A stretch of 64,000 nucleotides of DNA, taken from NCBI RefSeq assembly GCF_905220365.1, contig NC_061129.1:1054803-1118802 (forward strand). Direction: 5' to 3'. Source of the stretch: Vanessa cardui. Its lineage: Eukaryota; Arthropoda; Insecta; Lepidoptera; Nymphalidae. Under the pieces are notes generated by a model that saw only the letters and a list, made by a program, of their open reading frames with translations, ran no database searches and was not told the DNA's origin. Position numbers and translations under genes: made by a program. Below, piece after piece: positions 11,401 through 26,400 of the stretch. Position 1 is the first letter of the stretch. Every line of letters begins with the position of its first letter.

Positions 11401-14400
11401 GGCGTTGCTGACCGGCCAGCTGATGTTCAGCCATTGGTCTGTGCTGTTGCAGCTTCCGTCGACAACCATCGCTGATGTTGGCACATTGAGGAGGACGTAG
11501 GCAAGAGAAGTGGCTGTAAAGAGGAAAAAAAAAACATTTAATCTTATGCATTAAATAAAACGGGTGATGTTTTTGTTCGTGGAATTGTTTGGTGGAAGAA
11601 AGTGAGCAACCAGTGGTAAACGTATCAACAGTACCCATAGATATTTGTACATTTATAAATAGTAATCCTTCCTCACTAATGCATCATTAAACTTGGGGAA
11701 CAAGATACGTCTATGTATCTATAGTTACACTGGTTCATTCACCCTCAAAACCGGGACGAAACAACTACTGCTACTAATGTTTTGCACTATAATATCTCAT
11801 TAGTCATGATTTATGTCTGATAAAGACGTCACATGGGACAAATAATCTATTAGATCTGCCTTCGTGTTTTAGTTTAAAATGCAATATTGTTCAGTCTATA
11901 TAAAGACACAAAAGTCTACAGGTTACGATGCTTGATTCAAATTTCAAACCAATAATATGTTAATAGGAGCACTCCGGAGCTTCAAAGCCACAATGATTAA
12001 ACTTCCGAACGCGAAGCCTTTGTTACTACCCTGAACTATATCCACTCGAAGTAATAGAGTGCAGTTGCATGTCCGCATAAAAGCACTCTATTCCTTGCAT
12101 TGGATCCCTTGGGAATGGTCAGAGTGGTCACAATACAGGGCTCGTATAATTGGATACAAAATGTTTATAATTTAGTCACCTTGTGTCTTCAGTTTGTATA
12201 ATAGATATTGTATAATGAACTAAGCCTAAATCATTGTGAGCTGTCTTTATATACGTAACAATTTATACAACGGCAGCTATACATCAGTAACTATAAGACA
12301 CCATGGCTTAAAGTAAAGTAACAGCCTATACATTTCCCACTGCTGAGATAAGGCCACCTCTTCTTTTAAGGAGAGGGTTTGGAACATATTCCACCACGCT
12401 GTTCCAATGCGGGTTGGTGGAATGCACATGTGGCATAACTTCGATGAAATTAGACACATGCAGGTTTCCTCACGACGTTTTCGTCACCGCCGAGCACGAG
12501 ATGAATTATAAACAAAAATTAAGCACATATAGGTAGTAGTGCTTGCCTGGGTTTGAACCCGCAATCATCGGTTAAGATGCACGCGTTCTTACAACTGGGC
12601 CATCTCAGCTCATTGCTTAACAAACGAAAATCTATCATCGGCCGCACGACAGGGACGAAGTTTCTTTACCTATATTACTCCAGATTTCCCTGATTTTTGT
12701 ATAAAATAACGGACAGTGATATTAGCGAGATTAATTGAAAGATACGAATGCAAAATTGACATTTAAATCCCGCGTGGAAGAAATAAAGGTCGCCTAGCAT
12801 TTTGTATCATAATATTTGATTCTGTTTACTTCTGGAATTCGTTGCGTACTTATGCAATTTGTATTCCAGTTCAACTGATGAATTAATAGGTGAACAATTA
12901 AACGTTGCGTACTTTCTACCGTCGCTGATAATCTCAATCGATTCAATTGCATTAGTAAAACTAAAATATCTAAAAATAGTCAAAGAGCCTTGAAAAACTA
13001 GTTTCACTTAAAAGGAAATACACTTAGATCTAAATTTATCTCGTGAACTTTGATCAAAATTGGTTTTTATCATTTTCACTATCACAATTGTTATAATGAG
13101 TAATATTGAACACGATTTATATTCAATTAAATTCATAACATTTTACATACGCAACTGTGTAGTTTTAGTGTAGTATTTTACTCGCCAATGTTTTTAAGGT
13201 TGCTTACTAATAAAAAGTTGTTGACACAATTTTATCTTTGTCCCTCTTATGTCAACTTACTACTGTTAGAAAGAGAGAAATATATGTACAAAACTGTACT
13301 CTGTATTTACGTTACGTTTATTTACCTAACTTGTTATTATAATATAAATAAATTAAAGTTGTTAATAACAGTTTTCCTCGTTCAGTGACGTCACTGAAAT
13401 TGAATGACTGCATTAAAGTATAAACGAATGTTTATATTTTAAATCGTGACATTTTATAACGTTACCGGTACATGTTTTAATATTATTTCATGTTATTTAT
13501 TGTTTGAATATATCCTACATATATAAGCAGACACGTGTGAGTAATACGTGTCATATAGAATAAAATACGGTATATAAAATAGTAAAAATTTTTAGTACGA
13601 CACAACTTCCGAATTAATTACGCTATCCCAATTTATCAATATTTTTTTTTCTTACGTGAATATGATTTTTACACAAACGTAATAACTTGTAATATGACCT
13701 CATATATTCGTCAATTTGACACGTCGATTTACATCCACTTGTTTTCTCGGGTTGAACTGAAGCGAGAATCTATAGCGACGAATAGCGTCGAATGGCGATA
13801 TGGAGGGCTTGTGTCAATCGGCAGTGATCGGTTTTACGAATTTTGCCGATGCTACATCTAATTTGTGTCATACTTTACGTTAAATCCGTGAGAAAAGTAC
13901 AATAATTATTTGAACTATGTTTGTTTATATAAACACAATGATATTTGTCACATCATCCTTTAGAGTTATATCTAAACATATTTTGGTAATCTCTCGGTAA
14001 AGTCCAATCAAGTCAAAATAATCAGTATGTCCCTAAAATAACTTTATAATATTTTCCCTCTTTGATATCCCGAACAAGAAAAGCATTCGACATCTCGACT
14101 TATCATCTCAAACACATCACGTCTGTAGTACTTACAACAATTAACAAAAACTATCCCTACTCACACCACAAACAAAAATCGCTTAATATTGATAAACTTT
14201 TACGTAGTCCTTACGAGTTACTCTTACATAGCAAACAATTGTGTCTTACATGGTGATAAATCGATGCTATGTACTCATTACTTTAGTTCGCACTAGTTCT
14301 AACAAACACTCAATAAGCAAACGCTAAATAAATGTTTCGTCAATACACAACCTGCTTGTTTTAGTAGCGACGGATGCATCAATAACTATGTCCACCAGAG

Positions 14401-17400
14401 GTATGGTGTATCGTTATTAATCTCAACATAGTATAAAAAAAGTGTCTTCAACTGTCTCAATGCTTAGATCTTTCACACTAAGCAACGGATTTTAATTCGG
14501 TTTACATTAAAAACCAGAATGATTCGAGACAAAGAATTTTATGGATAATAAATGCACATAGAGAAAAAACATGAATTTCACACCGAAGTCTATGGGCGAT
14601 TGTGACCACTTACCTTACCCATCAGGTACACTTACCTGCTTACCTACTACATAAAAAAAGCATTGAAATAAATGCTATTTGTTCTTCAATATTCACATTT
14701 GGATGCACCAAAACATGCAATGTTTGCACTATTCATCATCATATCCTGCCTTAGTCCAAGTCAAAAATATTTATTCAATACATAAGTGTTACACTTGATA
14801 GTCAAAAATCTACCACCGGTTCGAAAACACCCCGGACCTGAAAAGAACCGGGGTGACCGAAACTCAGCGGGAATTAACTAGTCATTAATTGAAGCTATAT
14901 AATATTAACCAAGTTTCAAATGTTAATTATACTATGAATTACAAAATAATCCAAAGTCCTAAATAAAACCAATTACTTTTGTCACGGTTATTACCGTGAT
15001 AGTGATATTTCTCTATTATAATATCTAACTAGCTTTGCCCGCGAATTCATTCGCGTTTAAATTTAACAAGTTATTGTTGTAGCCTACGTTACTCTTTATT
15101 ACGAAAGCTATTTGCCTGTGAAAGTCCCATCAAAATCGGACCAGTAGTTCAAGAGATGAACCGGAACAAACAGACAGACAATCACACATAAATTGAAAAA
15201 AAATTATTTATGTACCATGTATACACACATGTGCATCTATTAATAAGCAGGCATTTTAATATTACAAACAGACACTCCAATTTTATTATAAATACAGATT
15301 ATATTAAAATGAAGGCTACCTTTAATTATCAATTATAAATGCAATTATATATTAAATTGCATATGATTCATTGACTTTTTCTTCGTATACCAAGAGAATA
15401 TTTATTGAATAGTATTCCAATCAAAGAATTAAACTTTCTTATCGATTAAATTAAAAATTTAAAAGTAGGCCGATATGTACGCCTAATAAAAACGAAATAG
15501 TAAATAATTTCAATACATTATTAATTAAGAAATAACTTACTAGTTGTCATTTGCGGCTTTGCTTGCGTTTTAGGGTTTTGCCGTCAAGTCGGATCGCAGG
15601 CAACGACTAGTAATATACATTGCTGTGTTCCGCTTAAAAGGAGATAGGGCCAGTTCAATTACAAGGAAGACAAAATTCCCATAAGATAAAAAATTCCTAT
15701 AGGTGATTGGCGACGGCACTTTTTATCGGGTCCGTTGCTTCGAAATTCTTGCCTTTACTCAACAAATCATAATATACATATCCATACATATAAGAGTAAA
15801 AAAATTAAAGACACAAAGAGGTTTTACTTTTTTTAAGAATAAAACAAATAGCAAATGAAGCCATTGTTTGGTACCCTATCGCTTTCAACTCGAATACAAT
15901 TGTGATACCGAATAAGTATACACACAGCTGCAAATATAGACATTAAATTAAATCTTATAGCCGAACATAGTTAAGTACTTTAACTATCTTAATATTAATT
16001 AGTTAAACTTAATTTTCGCATACAAATATATAATATGTATGTTTATTTATTTTTCACTACATAGTATAAAACAAACACTTTACCAGTCTGTCTGTCCTTG
16101 TATACACAAGGATAGAGGAGCTTATACTTAAACTACGTAGTTTAAATTAACTTTGTATGCTGATTACTGTTAACATCAATCAAAGACAATAGGATTTAGA
16201 CATAGACAATTTTAATAATAACAATAACACGTGTAGTCTGTTACTGGACTATCTCAGATTCACTTCATTATCATTACATAGTATGTATAAAACGCTCATG
16301 TCTGTCCCTATGTATGCTTAGATCTTTAAAATTACGCAACGGATTGTGATGCTGTTTTAATAGATAGACTCATTCGAGAGGACGGTTTTTGTATGTAATA
16401 ATGATGAACAATATAGTAAAGAAACACAAATAATGTTAAAAGTTTCAAATGTGATGTCGTATATAAACATATTCTGTAGTATATTTACATTAAGTATTAT
16501 TATTATGAGCTGAGATGGCCCAGTGGTTGGAAAGCGTGCATCTTAACCGATGATAGCGGGTTCAAACCCAGGCAAGCACAACTCTAAATATGTGCTTAAT
16601 TTGTGTTTTCAATTCATCTCAAGCTCGGAGGTGAAGGAAAACATCGTGAGGAAACCTGCATGTCTAATTTCATCGAAATTCTGCCACATGTGCATACCAA
16701 CAACCCGCATTGGAACAGCGTGGTGGAATATGTTCCAAACCCTCTCCTTACTGGAAGAGGAGGCCTTATCGTAGCAGTAAGAAATTTACAGGCTGTTATT
16801 TTACTTTTTACTTTACTACTAAGTATTAGTATTGCACCCGAACGGGGATGGGGCGGGTCGCTAGTTTTACATGAAGCCGACAATATTAATATTATTATCA
16901 ACGAGTGTCACTGAATCAATACAAATATCTGTAAACGAGGCGTGTTCCGTGAGTCATGCGTTCTGCTTGAATACTCGTGTTTCACTGTTGCAATCTATAA
17001 TAATATTATTATATTAACTTTGTCTATCTGTCGTTCTTTCACGATCAAACCCCTGTGCAAACTTGAACTCCAAGAAAGAAGATAGAATATTTTTTGACTA
17101 ACACATGACAACCGATACTCATAAACGCGAGCAAACCCGCGTGTGACTACTTGTATTTTATAGTAACGATATTAATTGTGAAAACGCGTTACGACCTTAT
17201 GAATATAACAACAACAGCCTGTAATTTCCCACTGCAGGGCTAAAGGCCTCCTCTCCCTTTGAGGAGAATGTTTTGGAACATATTCCACCACGCTGTTCCA
17301 ATGAGGGTTGGTGGAATACTCATGTGGCAGAATTTCTATGAAATTTGTCACATGCAGGTTTCCTAACGATGTTTTCCTTCACCGCTGAGCACGAGATGAA

Positions 17401-20400
17401 TTTTAAAGGCAAATTAAGCACATGAATCAGCGGTGCTTGCCTGGGTTGAACCCACAATCATCGGTTAAGATGCACGCGTTCTAACCACTGGACCATCTCG
17501 ACATCTTATGAATATGATTTGATACATTATTTACAGCTCTTATCTAAAATAGTATGTACCTAGTCAAGTTTCGCGGGAGCTTCAATTAGACTTTTTAAAA
17601 ATTTATTTAAAAAATCAAATTGAATTTAAACAGAAATTAAAACTTTAGTACAAAACGAATACATGTGACAGAATTGGATGCCAATCATATTATGATTTGT
17701 TATGCTTAAAATTAAACAACGTAAAATTTAAGGAATCGGCAAGTTACTGGAAACTTGCCGATGGTTTGGTTCCCAGAGATTCCTTAGTCAGAAGAAACGG
17801 TGTTCTGCGCAACATACCTATTAAGTAAATACAAATAAAAGTACTCATATAAAAAAATAAACAGATTCGAACCGAAAATTAATAACAGGAAAAATTAACA
17901 TAATTGCGTTTACAATTATAAAAGTACTAAAAAAAATTATCGATTTTCTGTAAAACGATAACGAAACGAAAACATAATACCTAATTAAATAAACTTTTAC
18001 GTTGTTTAAATCGGACTAGCCGTTTTCGAATAATCTGTAAACACAAATAAAAAAAAAAGCATTTTCAATTCAGTAACATAAAACCTCTTTCGTATTCCAA
18101 GACATAATAAACTTGGATATTGAATTGATTTAAAATCTATATATATATTCTTTATTGCACTAAAAAGACATTACAGAAAATAATAAAATAGAAAAAACAT
18201 GAGCAAAAATCTATTCACCCGATAAAAGCATTCGAACAATCTATACTAATATTGTAAATGAGAAAGTCTGCCTGTTGGTGTTTCACGGTCAAACCACTCA
18301 ACCGAATTTGATGAAATTTATTATGAAACAAACTTGAACTTCAAGGACGAACATAGACTACTTTTTTGCCTCACACCAAATCAATCAATCCCTACAACGC
18401 GAGAGAAACTGCCGGCAACACTAGTTAATAATTATGCGAATATATTAACGATGATCTATATAACTATTCTTAGGTGGAAAAGAAATCGAAACTCACCGTA
18501 GAACACGATTGTGAAATATATCTCGAGTCGGTTTTCAATATATCGAGAAGTAGAAGTCATAACTTAATAGTATTAACCAATGATGTTATAGTAAACAGAT
18601 ATGTTATTAACGCGCAAAAAGTGAAGACTAGAAAACGACCTAATTGGGACGTCTGCCTTTAGTTGCTTTTCGTAGTAATACGTTATAATACATCATAATT
18701 ACGTAGTAATACGTTTTGCGTAATTAAAACATCTAGTTATCCCTTTTACTTATTGTTTTTATCAAGCTATCCTTTTTTCTTTTAACGAAATGTAAAAATA
18801 AACTAAAATAAACGGTCACCGGCGCGGCACACTTTTTTCTGTTGTTTAGTATGGATATAAATTAAATACTCTATTGATATACAACATGACATTTAGTTAA
18901 CGGTTGTATTTCGTGGATACGATTAACGACCTTATTGATTAAGTAAACCCTTGTTTTGTAATGCGAGAGTTGAGTGGGCTGACGTCATTGTTATTTACAT
19001 CGATTGACAATGAAACGTGTGCATCAAGCACTCTCTTATCTCTCTTCCTGATACAAATTATATTTAATTGATAAACATAAAACAAAAGTGAATACAAAGC
19101 GTTTCACACTATCGGGAATTTGTATTCGCTTTTACTTGAAACTATTTTGTTTAATCTATATTATTAATATTATAAATGTGAAAGTAACTCTGTCTGTCTG
19201 TGGCACGACCAAACCACTGAACCGTACCACACACCACAGACCACATACCACAGAGTAAATTTCATGAAATTTACTCTGTGGTAGGGCTTTGTGCTAGCCC
19301 GTCTGGGTAGGTACCACCCACCTCATCAGTTATTCTTCCGCCAAATAACAGTACTCAATAATGTTGTGTTCCGGCTTGAAGGGTGAGTGAGCCAGTGTAA
19401 CTAGAGGCACAAGGGACATAACATCTTAGTTCCCAAGGTTGGTGGCACATTGACGATGTAAAGAATAGTTAATATTTCTTACAGCGTCATTGTCTATGGG
19501 TGATGGTGACCACGTACCATCAGGTGACCCATATGCTCGTCCGCGTACTTATACCATAAAAAAAAAATGAACTCCAAGAAAGGTCATGGGGTATTTTTTG
19601 CCTAACACATGACAACCAACGCCCTGAAACGAGAACGAAGTCGCGGGCGACTACAGGTGTTAAATAATTACCTCGCACTCGATCAGCCCTTTGTTTCAAC
19701 ATATTTTATCACTAACACCGTTTAGCCGACAACCATTAGCCATCATTTATTTCATTGCATGTCATGTTGAAGCTTGTATAATATCAACTCTGACGTAACA
19801 TCCACTATATGGCTTTGCAAGATATTAACTTACATGGCAAACAAGCGATCGTCATGATAATTGGCATCTACTTTTACAGCTATTAATGAGTCGAGATGGC
19901 CCAGTGGTTATAACGCGTGCATATTAACCGATGGTTGCGGGTTCAAACCCAGACAAGCACCGCTGTTTCACGTGTAATTTGTCTTTATAATTCATCTCGT
20001 ACTCAGCGGTGAAGGAAAACATCGTGAGGAAACCTGCATGTGACAAATTTCATAGAAATTCTGCCACATGTGCATTCCACCAAGGCGCATTGGAACAGCG
20101 TGGTGGAATATGTTCCAAACCTTCTCCTCAAAAAGAGAGGAGGCCTTTAGCCCAGCAGTGGGAATTTACAGGCTGTTGTTGTTTACAGCTATTGACATTT
20201 TTGTAATTACTTATATGCCAGGCATATAAGTAACAGCTGTCACCTTAGAAAAATACTTGGTATTCTAATCAGGCAGTAAAATAAATGGTGACCCAGAGCT
20301 CATTATACTTGACGTAAGTCTGTAGCATTTTCAAGACAGCGCTCACAACTTCTAACATCCTAACGCCTCGAGACTGTGTTCTCTTATACAATATACAAGT

Positions 20401-23400
20401 TGAGAACTTGATTTTGAAGTTTTCTTGTTTCAAATCACAAAGCTACGATTATGACATGACGTAGAGCACTTCAAACATCTACTCATTAAACCTGACCTAC
20501 ATTTTTCTGCTTTCCAAGAAAGACATTTTTACTAGTTTGATCATCTCTAGTCTTTACCAACACCTAAATTTATTTCCGTCAACACGTTTTACAATCACTT
20601 GAAAAGTCTTATCGAACGAAAGAAAGGCAGACAAACTTCATTCATCTACATATACTTATATTTTATATGCAAAAGTAACTGATTATGAAACATGAAATTT
20701 GATGAAATTTGTTATGAGGCAAGTTTCAACCCCACGAATAAACAGCGTAGGCTACTTTTTATACCTAACACCTTACGACAAATCCCTTAAACGTTAGCGA
20801 AGCCGCGTTTAACAAATATTTCATCAAAATATGACATTAAAAATTTCCCTCCTCAAATATCTCATTTCCCTTTAAATCCTCTTTAGATAAGGATATTATA
20901 CCACCACGTTAGTCTACTAAGAATCAACTAAGCGGACATGTAACGTACGAATAAAACGTGAAACTAATCTGACGGAAAAACATTTCCATTACGCTATAAG
21001 CGTCGAGTGAATAGCGATTACTTTATTTTCTTCCACTTCGCCAATAAGGCTTTCGAGATGGATCTTAAGAGTCTTTGTTGTTCGAAATTGAGTGATTATG
21101 TTCTCAGCTGGCAGTGACCCAAGCCAGCGAGGTCAACTCATTTCAATCAATATAAGTACACGTATCCTGGCCAAAACTGTATCATGTTAGCACTTATATG
21201 TCATATATATTGGAGTTATATATACACATAATATAAAGATCCGATCATATAAGCAATAAGAACCTGATATAATCGTCATATTCAACTAAGTATCAATATC
21301 CAATTACTGTTTTTTAATGAAACGCTCTTAACTTCATAACTTATAACTTTATAACGTTATTATCATTAGCCTTAAGTAACAAGTCAATGGATTTTTAACT
21401 TCTACGAGCTGTAACCAAAAATATTAGGATGTGACTCCAGATGGTAATTTGGCAACAGTTCCATTTGAATGGTAGATTGGTACTGTAAGGAATGTCAATA
21501 ATTTCTCATATCACCAATCGAAAACCAACCTTGGGAATAAGTATACCCCTTGAACTATCAGTAACACTATTTCACTATATAAATACAACCAATACTAAGC
21601 ATTACTATTTTGCAAGGGATTATATGAGTTATGATACCTACTCAGCAAGGCTTTCACAAGGCCGTACCACGAAGTAACTGTATTTCCATTAATAATTGAA
21701 ATTGGAATATTTTTTTCATCTATAACATACCACCCAAAGGTTATCGGGGAGAGATCGCTTTCTTAGCGATAAACCGTTGTAAAACCAATCCCAATCGAAG
21801 TAGGAATCAAGATAGACACTACACTTTACGCATATCAAGCGATTTGCTAATAACTCAGCTATATTGTGCAATACTAATAGTGATTGATTAATGTATCTTT
21901 ATTTATAATACAATACTATCACACTTTATCACTTTAATTTTTCTTCCATTTCGATAACAATTTCGTCGACGTTTAAAAGGCATTTCGACGACCTCCGTGG
22001 TCGAGTGGTGTGTACACCGGTTTTCATGGGTACGCCACTCCGAGGTCCCGGGTTCGATTCCCGGCCGAGTTGATATAGAAAAAGTTCTTTAGTTTTCTAT
22101 GTTTTCTTGGGTCTGGGTGTTTGTGGTACCGTCGTCACTCCTGATTTTCCATAACACAAGTGCTTTAGCTACTTACATTGGGATCAGAGTAATGTATGTG
22201 ATGTTGTCTCAATATGTTATACACAAAGTTATACACAAATATGTTATGTTATACACAATTTTCGCAAATCCAAAGAGAATATCATATATCAAACTCGCGT
22301 CCAATCACATCGCGTTAATTTGCTATCAAATGGCTTTATATGAACAAGGTATAAACACATTAATTTTACCTGTGTTTACAACTATCCTTGTTGAATTTAC
22401 TTATATGCAATAAGTATGTTATACATTATGAAATAGGAAACAGCGTGAGAGTTAAAAATGCAGACACAATAAAATAACATTGAGAATATAAGATAGGCGA
22501 ATGGCACGAAAATCACGTCTGTGGTGATACAGATATAACAAAAAAGTATAGGATCGAGTTTTCATCACAACGGCCTCTCAGAGCAGATCAGAGTGACTTG
22601 CGGTCTGAGTTATGTAAATATAAATTTAAAATAAAAACACCAGGATTCCCCTTTTGTAATATAGCTTTAAAAGAAACAAATCAATGTACTAACAATAAAC
22701 GCATGACTCACTCTGACGTAATTGAAAAACTAATTATTTATAACAAGACATACTTGTATCTTTGTTTTTTGTAACAATTTTTTCTTGGTTTTTAACAATT
22801 ATATTATTATTAATACACATTAAGCATTACATTAAATCTATGCTAATATTATCAATGTAAAAGTCACTCTATCAGTTTGTCTGTCGCTCTTTCACGAACG
22901 AACCGCTGAATCGAATTTGATGAAATTTGGTATGAAGTTGGTTTCAATGGTTGTGGAAGGACGTAGGTTACTTTTTTGCCCAACACGTGACAACCATCCC
23001 CTTAACTATATATATAGCCGCGGACGACAATTAGTATAAGATATATTTGAAATTAAGTGAGATATAGATTTAACGATCTGAGTATAGGTATTTGACGATT
23101 TACACAAGGCGTCTGACAGGAGCTTAATGCGAGTCGCTGAAGATTAATCACAGTGGCGTGCTATTGAGGCTTATGTCCAGCAGTGGACGAAAAAAGGCTG
23201 TTGATGATATGATGATAATGATATAGATTTAACAATTTATTTTAATTGTTCCCTAATCCAATAATTTAAATCGAATCGAATCATTAATAGACTAACTGTT
23301 TATAGGAGTTATATGAAGTCGAGCGTAAAACAAACAATCATAAAGTTATTTTTTTATTTCCGACAGCGCAACCTTGACTGATAGCGCTTTTATATCATAT

Positions 23401-26400
23401 AATATATAAACATGAGAACATATAAAAATAACAACTCAACATACAGACTGACTCAATATATTTTATTGCTTGGGAAACGGTCATGTCGCATATCCTCAAA
23501 TGGTAGTTAGGCAGTCTCCCCCCCTTAACGATAAAACACAATGCGAGTGTTATTACGGAACATACAACAACGTCATGAAGATATGAGTAATATTTCAAAT
23601 GAATTTATATTTTTATATTAGGTTATAAACTACAAATTGAACCTACGGCTTTACCCGCGCGAAGTTTACAAAACTTTACCTATGGCATACAAAACATCAC
23701 CCAAGATTTTACACCCTCAAGGGGTGAATTATAAAGCAACCTATTTCTTTTTTCGAGACTATATAGTTTGACTATATATCAAATTTTATCTAAAACAGTT
23801 CAGTGATATGAGCGTGAGGTGACAGAGAGTTAGTTTCACATACATGTATAATATTAGTATACTAATAACTCTGTCTAACTATATATACTAATGTTATCTT
23901 TAGATAACAATATCAGCTCATTATAACTCAAGAAAATTAAATTCACAATTGTCACGTGAGTAGTCTAAATTAAATTAAATGAAACAACTTCGTGTAACCG
24001 TCTGGCGTGTATTGTTATATTACACACGCTTATTCCATCTCACTACTCAAATGCGCTTGCATTTGCACCTGTGACAGATTTTCATCCGACACATGCAGGT
24101 AAAATAAAAGTAATTAAAACAGCAATGAACAAACTCGAGCATTTGAAAACTAAAACTTACAAGTCGAACTGACCATCAAATTTAGCAAAGTTGTTCCAAA
24201 GTCAAAATACAGATAAAAAAATTAGGTGTACAAATAACTGTACAATACATATACCTTTTAAATGCTTAAATATTCTCTGTCTGAATGAAGATTGTCTACG
24301 GAAATATTAAATACTCAAAATCAAAATCAAAATAAACTTTATTCAAGTAGGCTTTTATAAGCACTTTTGAATCGTCATTTTACAATTAAGTGAAGCTACC
24401 ACCGGTTCGGAAAGTAGATTCTACCGAGAAGAACCGGCAAGAAACTCAGTAGTTACTCTTTTTTAACATTTAAAAAATACAACGTCATGTTAATTAAATA
24501 CAATTATTTCAATTAATGTATCCTGCTTGGAAGTCAACAGGTATTAACTCCACGCTTTTTTATCATCTACAAAATCTTGTATCGAATAGTATGCTTTTTC
24601 TACCAATGTATTTTTAACAAACGATTTGAATTTACTAAACGGCAAAGTTAAAAATTTCTGCGGCATTTTATTATAGAAACGGATACCTTGCCCCAAGAAG
24701 GATCCATTGACTTTGCGGAGTCGGAAACTTGGCGTTATAAGTTTATCCTTACTTCTAGTGCATATACAATGATTATCACTGATTTTATCAAAGTGATCAA
24801 TGTTACTGTGAATATACATGATATTGTTGTAAATATATTGCGACGCAACAGTAAGTATTCCTACTCTGTTAAAAACATCCCGAAGAGAGTCTCTAGCTCC
24901 AAGATTATAAATAAACCGAATTGCTCTCTTTTGTAAAATAAAGACAGATTCAATATCTGCAGCGTTACCCCAAAGTAATATGCCATATGACATAATACTG
25001 TGAAAATAACCAAAATAAACTAAACGAGCGGTATCAATATCAGTTAGTTGTCTAACTTTTCTAACCGCGTATGTTGCGGAGCTGAGTCTTCCTGTTAGGG
25101 ATGATAAATGAGAGGTCCACTGAAGTCTGGAATCCAATTCTATTCCTAAAAATACCGTAGTATCAGCTACTTCAAGACGGTCACCATTTAAAGATATATT
25201 ATAATTTTGCTTGCTAACATTAGGTAGGGTAAAAACTACACATTTTGTTTTTTGAGCATTCAAAACTAAATTATTTACTGTAAACCAATTGTGTATCTGT
25301 GATAATGCACCGTTCACATCGTCATAGTCATTTTTTTTCCTGTCAACCTTAAAAATCAGCGAAGTATCGTCAGCAAACAACACTATATCACAAATACCCT
25401 TAACATTGAAAGGAAGATCATTTATATATACTAGGAATAGAAAGGGACCCAAAATTGAACCTTGTGGAACTCCCATTTTTAACGTAGATCCAGAAGACTT
25501 TATTCCATTAATGAAAACTTGCTGGATTCTTTGACTTAAATATGAAGCGATGAGATCAAGAGCTTTACCTTTAACACCGAAGCGTTTCGTGTTCTACACA
25601 ATCGAATGCTTTAGATAAATCACAGAATACTCCAATAGCGTTCTGTGATTTCTCCCAAGCATCGTAAATATGTTTGAGAAGCGCAATTCCCGCATCAGTT
25701 GTCGAGCGACCTCTTCTAAGACCGAATTGCTCACCATGAAAAATAGCATTTGTACCGAAATGGACGAGAAGTTGATTTAAAATATTTTTTTCGAAAATTT
25801 TACTTAAGGATGGGAGTATTGAAATAGGCCTGTAATTACCGGGATCGCTTCTGTTTCCAGTTTTAAAAAGTGGTAAAACTTTACTACATTTTAACAAGTT
25901 AGGAAATGAACCCGTGTCCAAACTCTTTTTAAAAATTACTGCTATATACGGAGCAATATCGTATATGATGTTATTAAAAAATTTTACCGAAATGCCCCAT
26001 ATGTCGTTAGTTTTTTTAATATTTATAGTTTTAAATACTTTTATGACATCTATTGCAGAAACCGTTTCAAATGAAAAATCAATAACGCATTTAGAAACAC
26101 TATTATTTAATAACCTAGCTGCATTTGATGTAGATGATTTCAAATGAAATGTTATTTTATGGGGTACTTTATCAAAAAATGATTCAAATAAATTATCAAC
26201 CTCTAATTCAGAACTCGTGTATCTACTACCTGTGTTCAATTCTATACTCATAGGTCTAGCGGCAATTTTATGATACGTATTAATTTTGTCTATTCCAGAC
26301 TTCACTCGGCCATTACGGACTCTGTTGTATAGTACGACACAACTTAGATGTAGCATCGGTAAATTCAATAAAACCGATTAGCGCCGATTGACACACAATA

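Noticed and set aside
22099..22413. 104-codon open frame on the plus strand
   Set aside because: It begins inside a SINE and runs into AT-rich DNA; no domain is seen.
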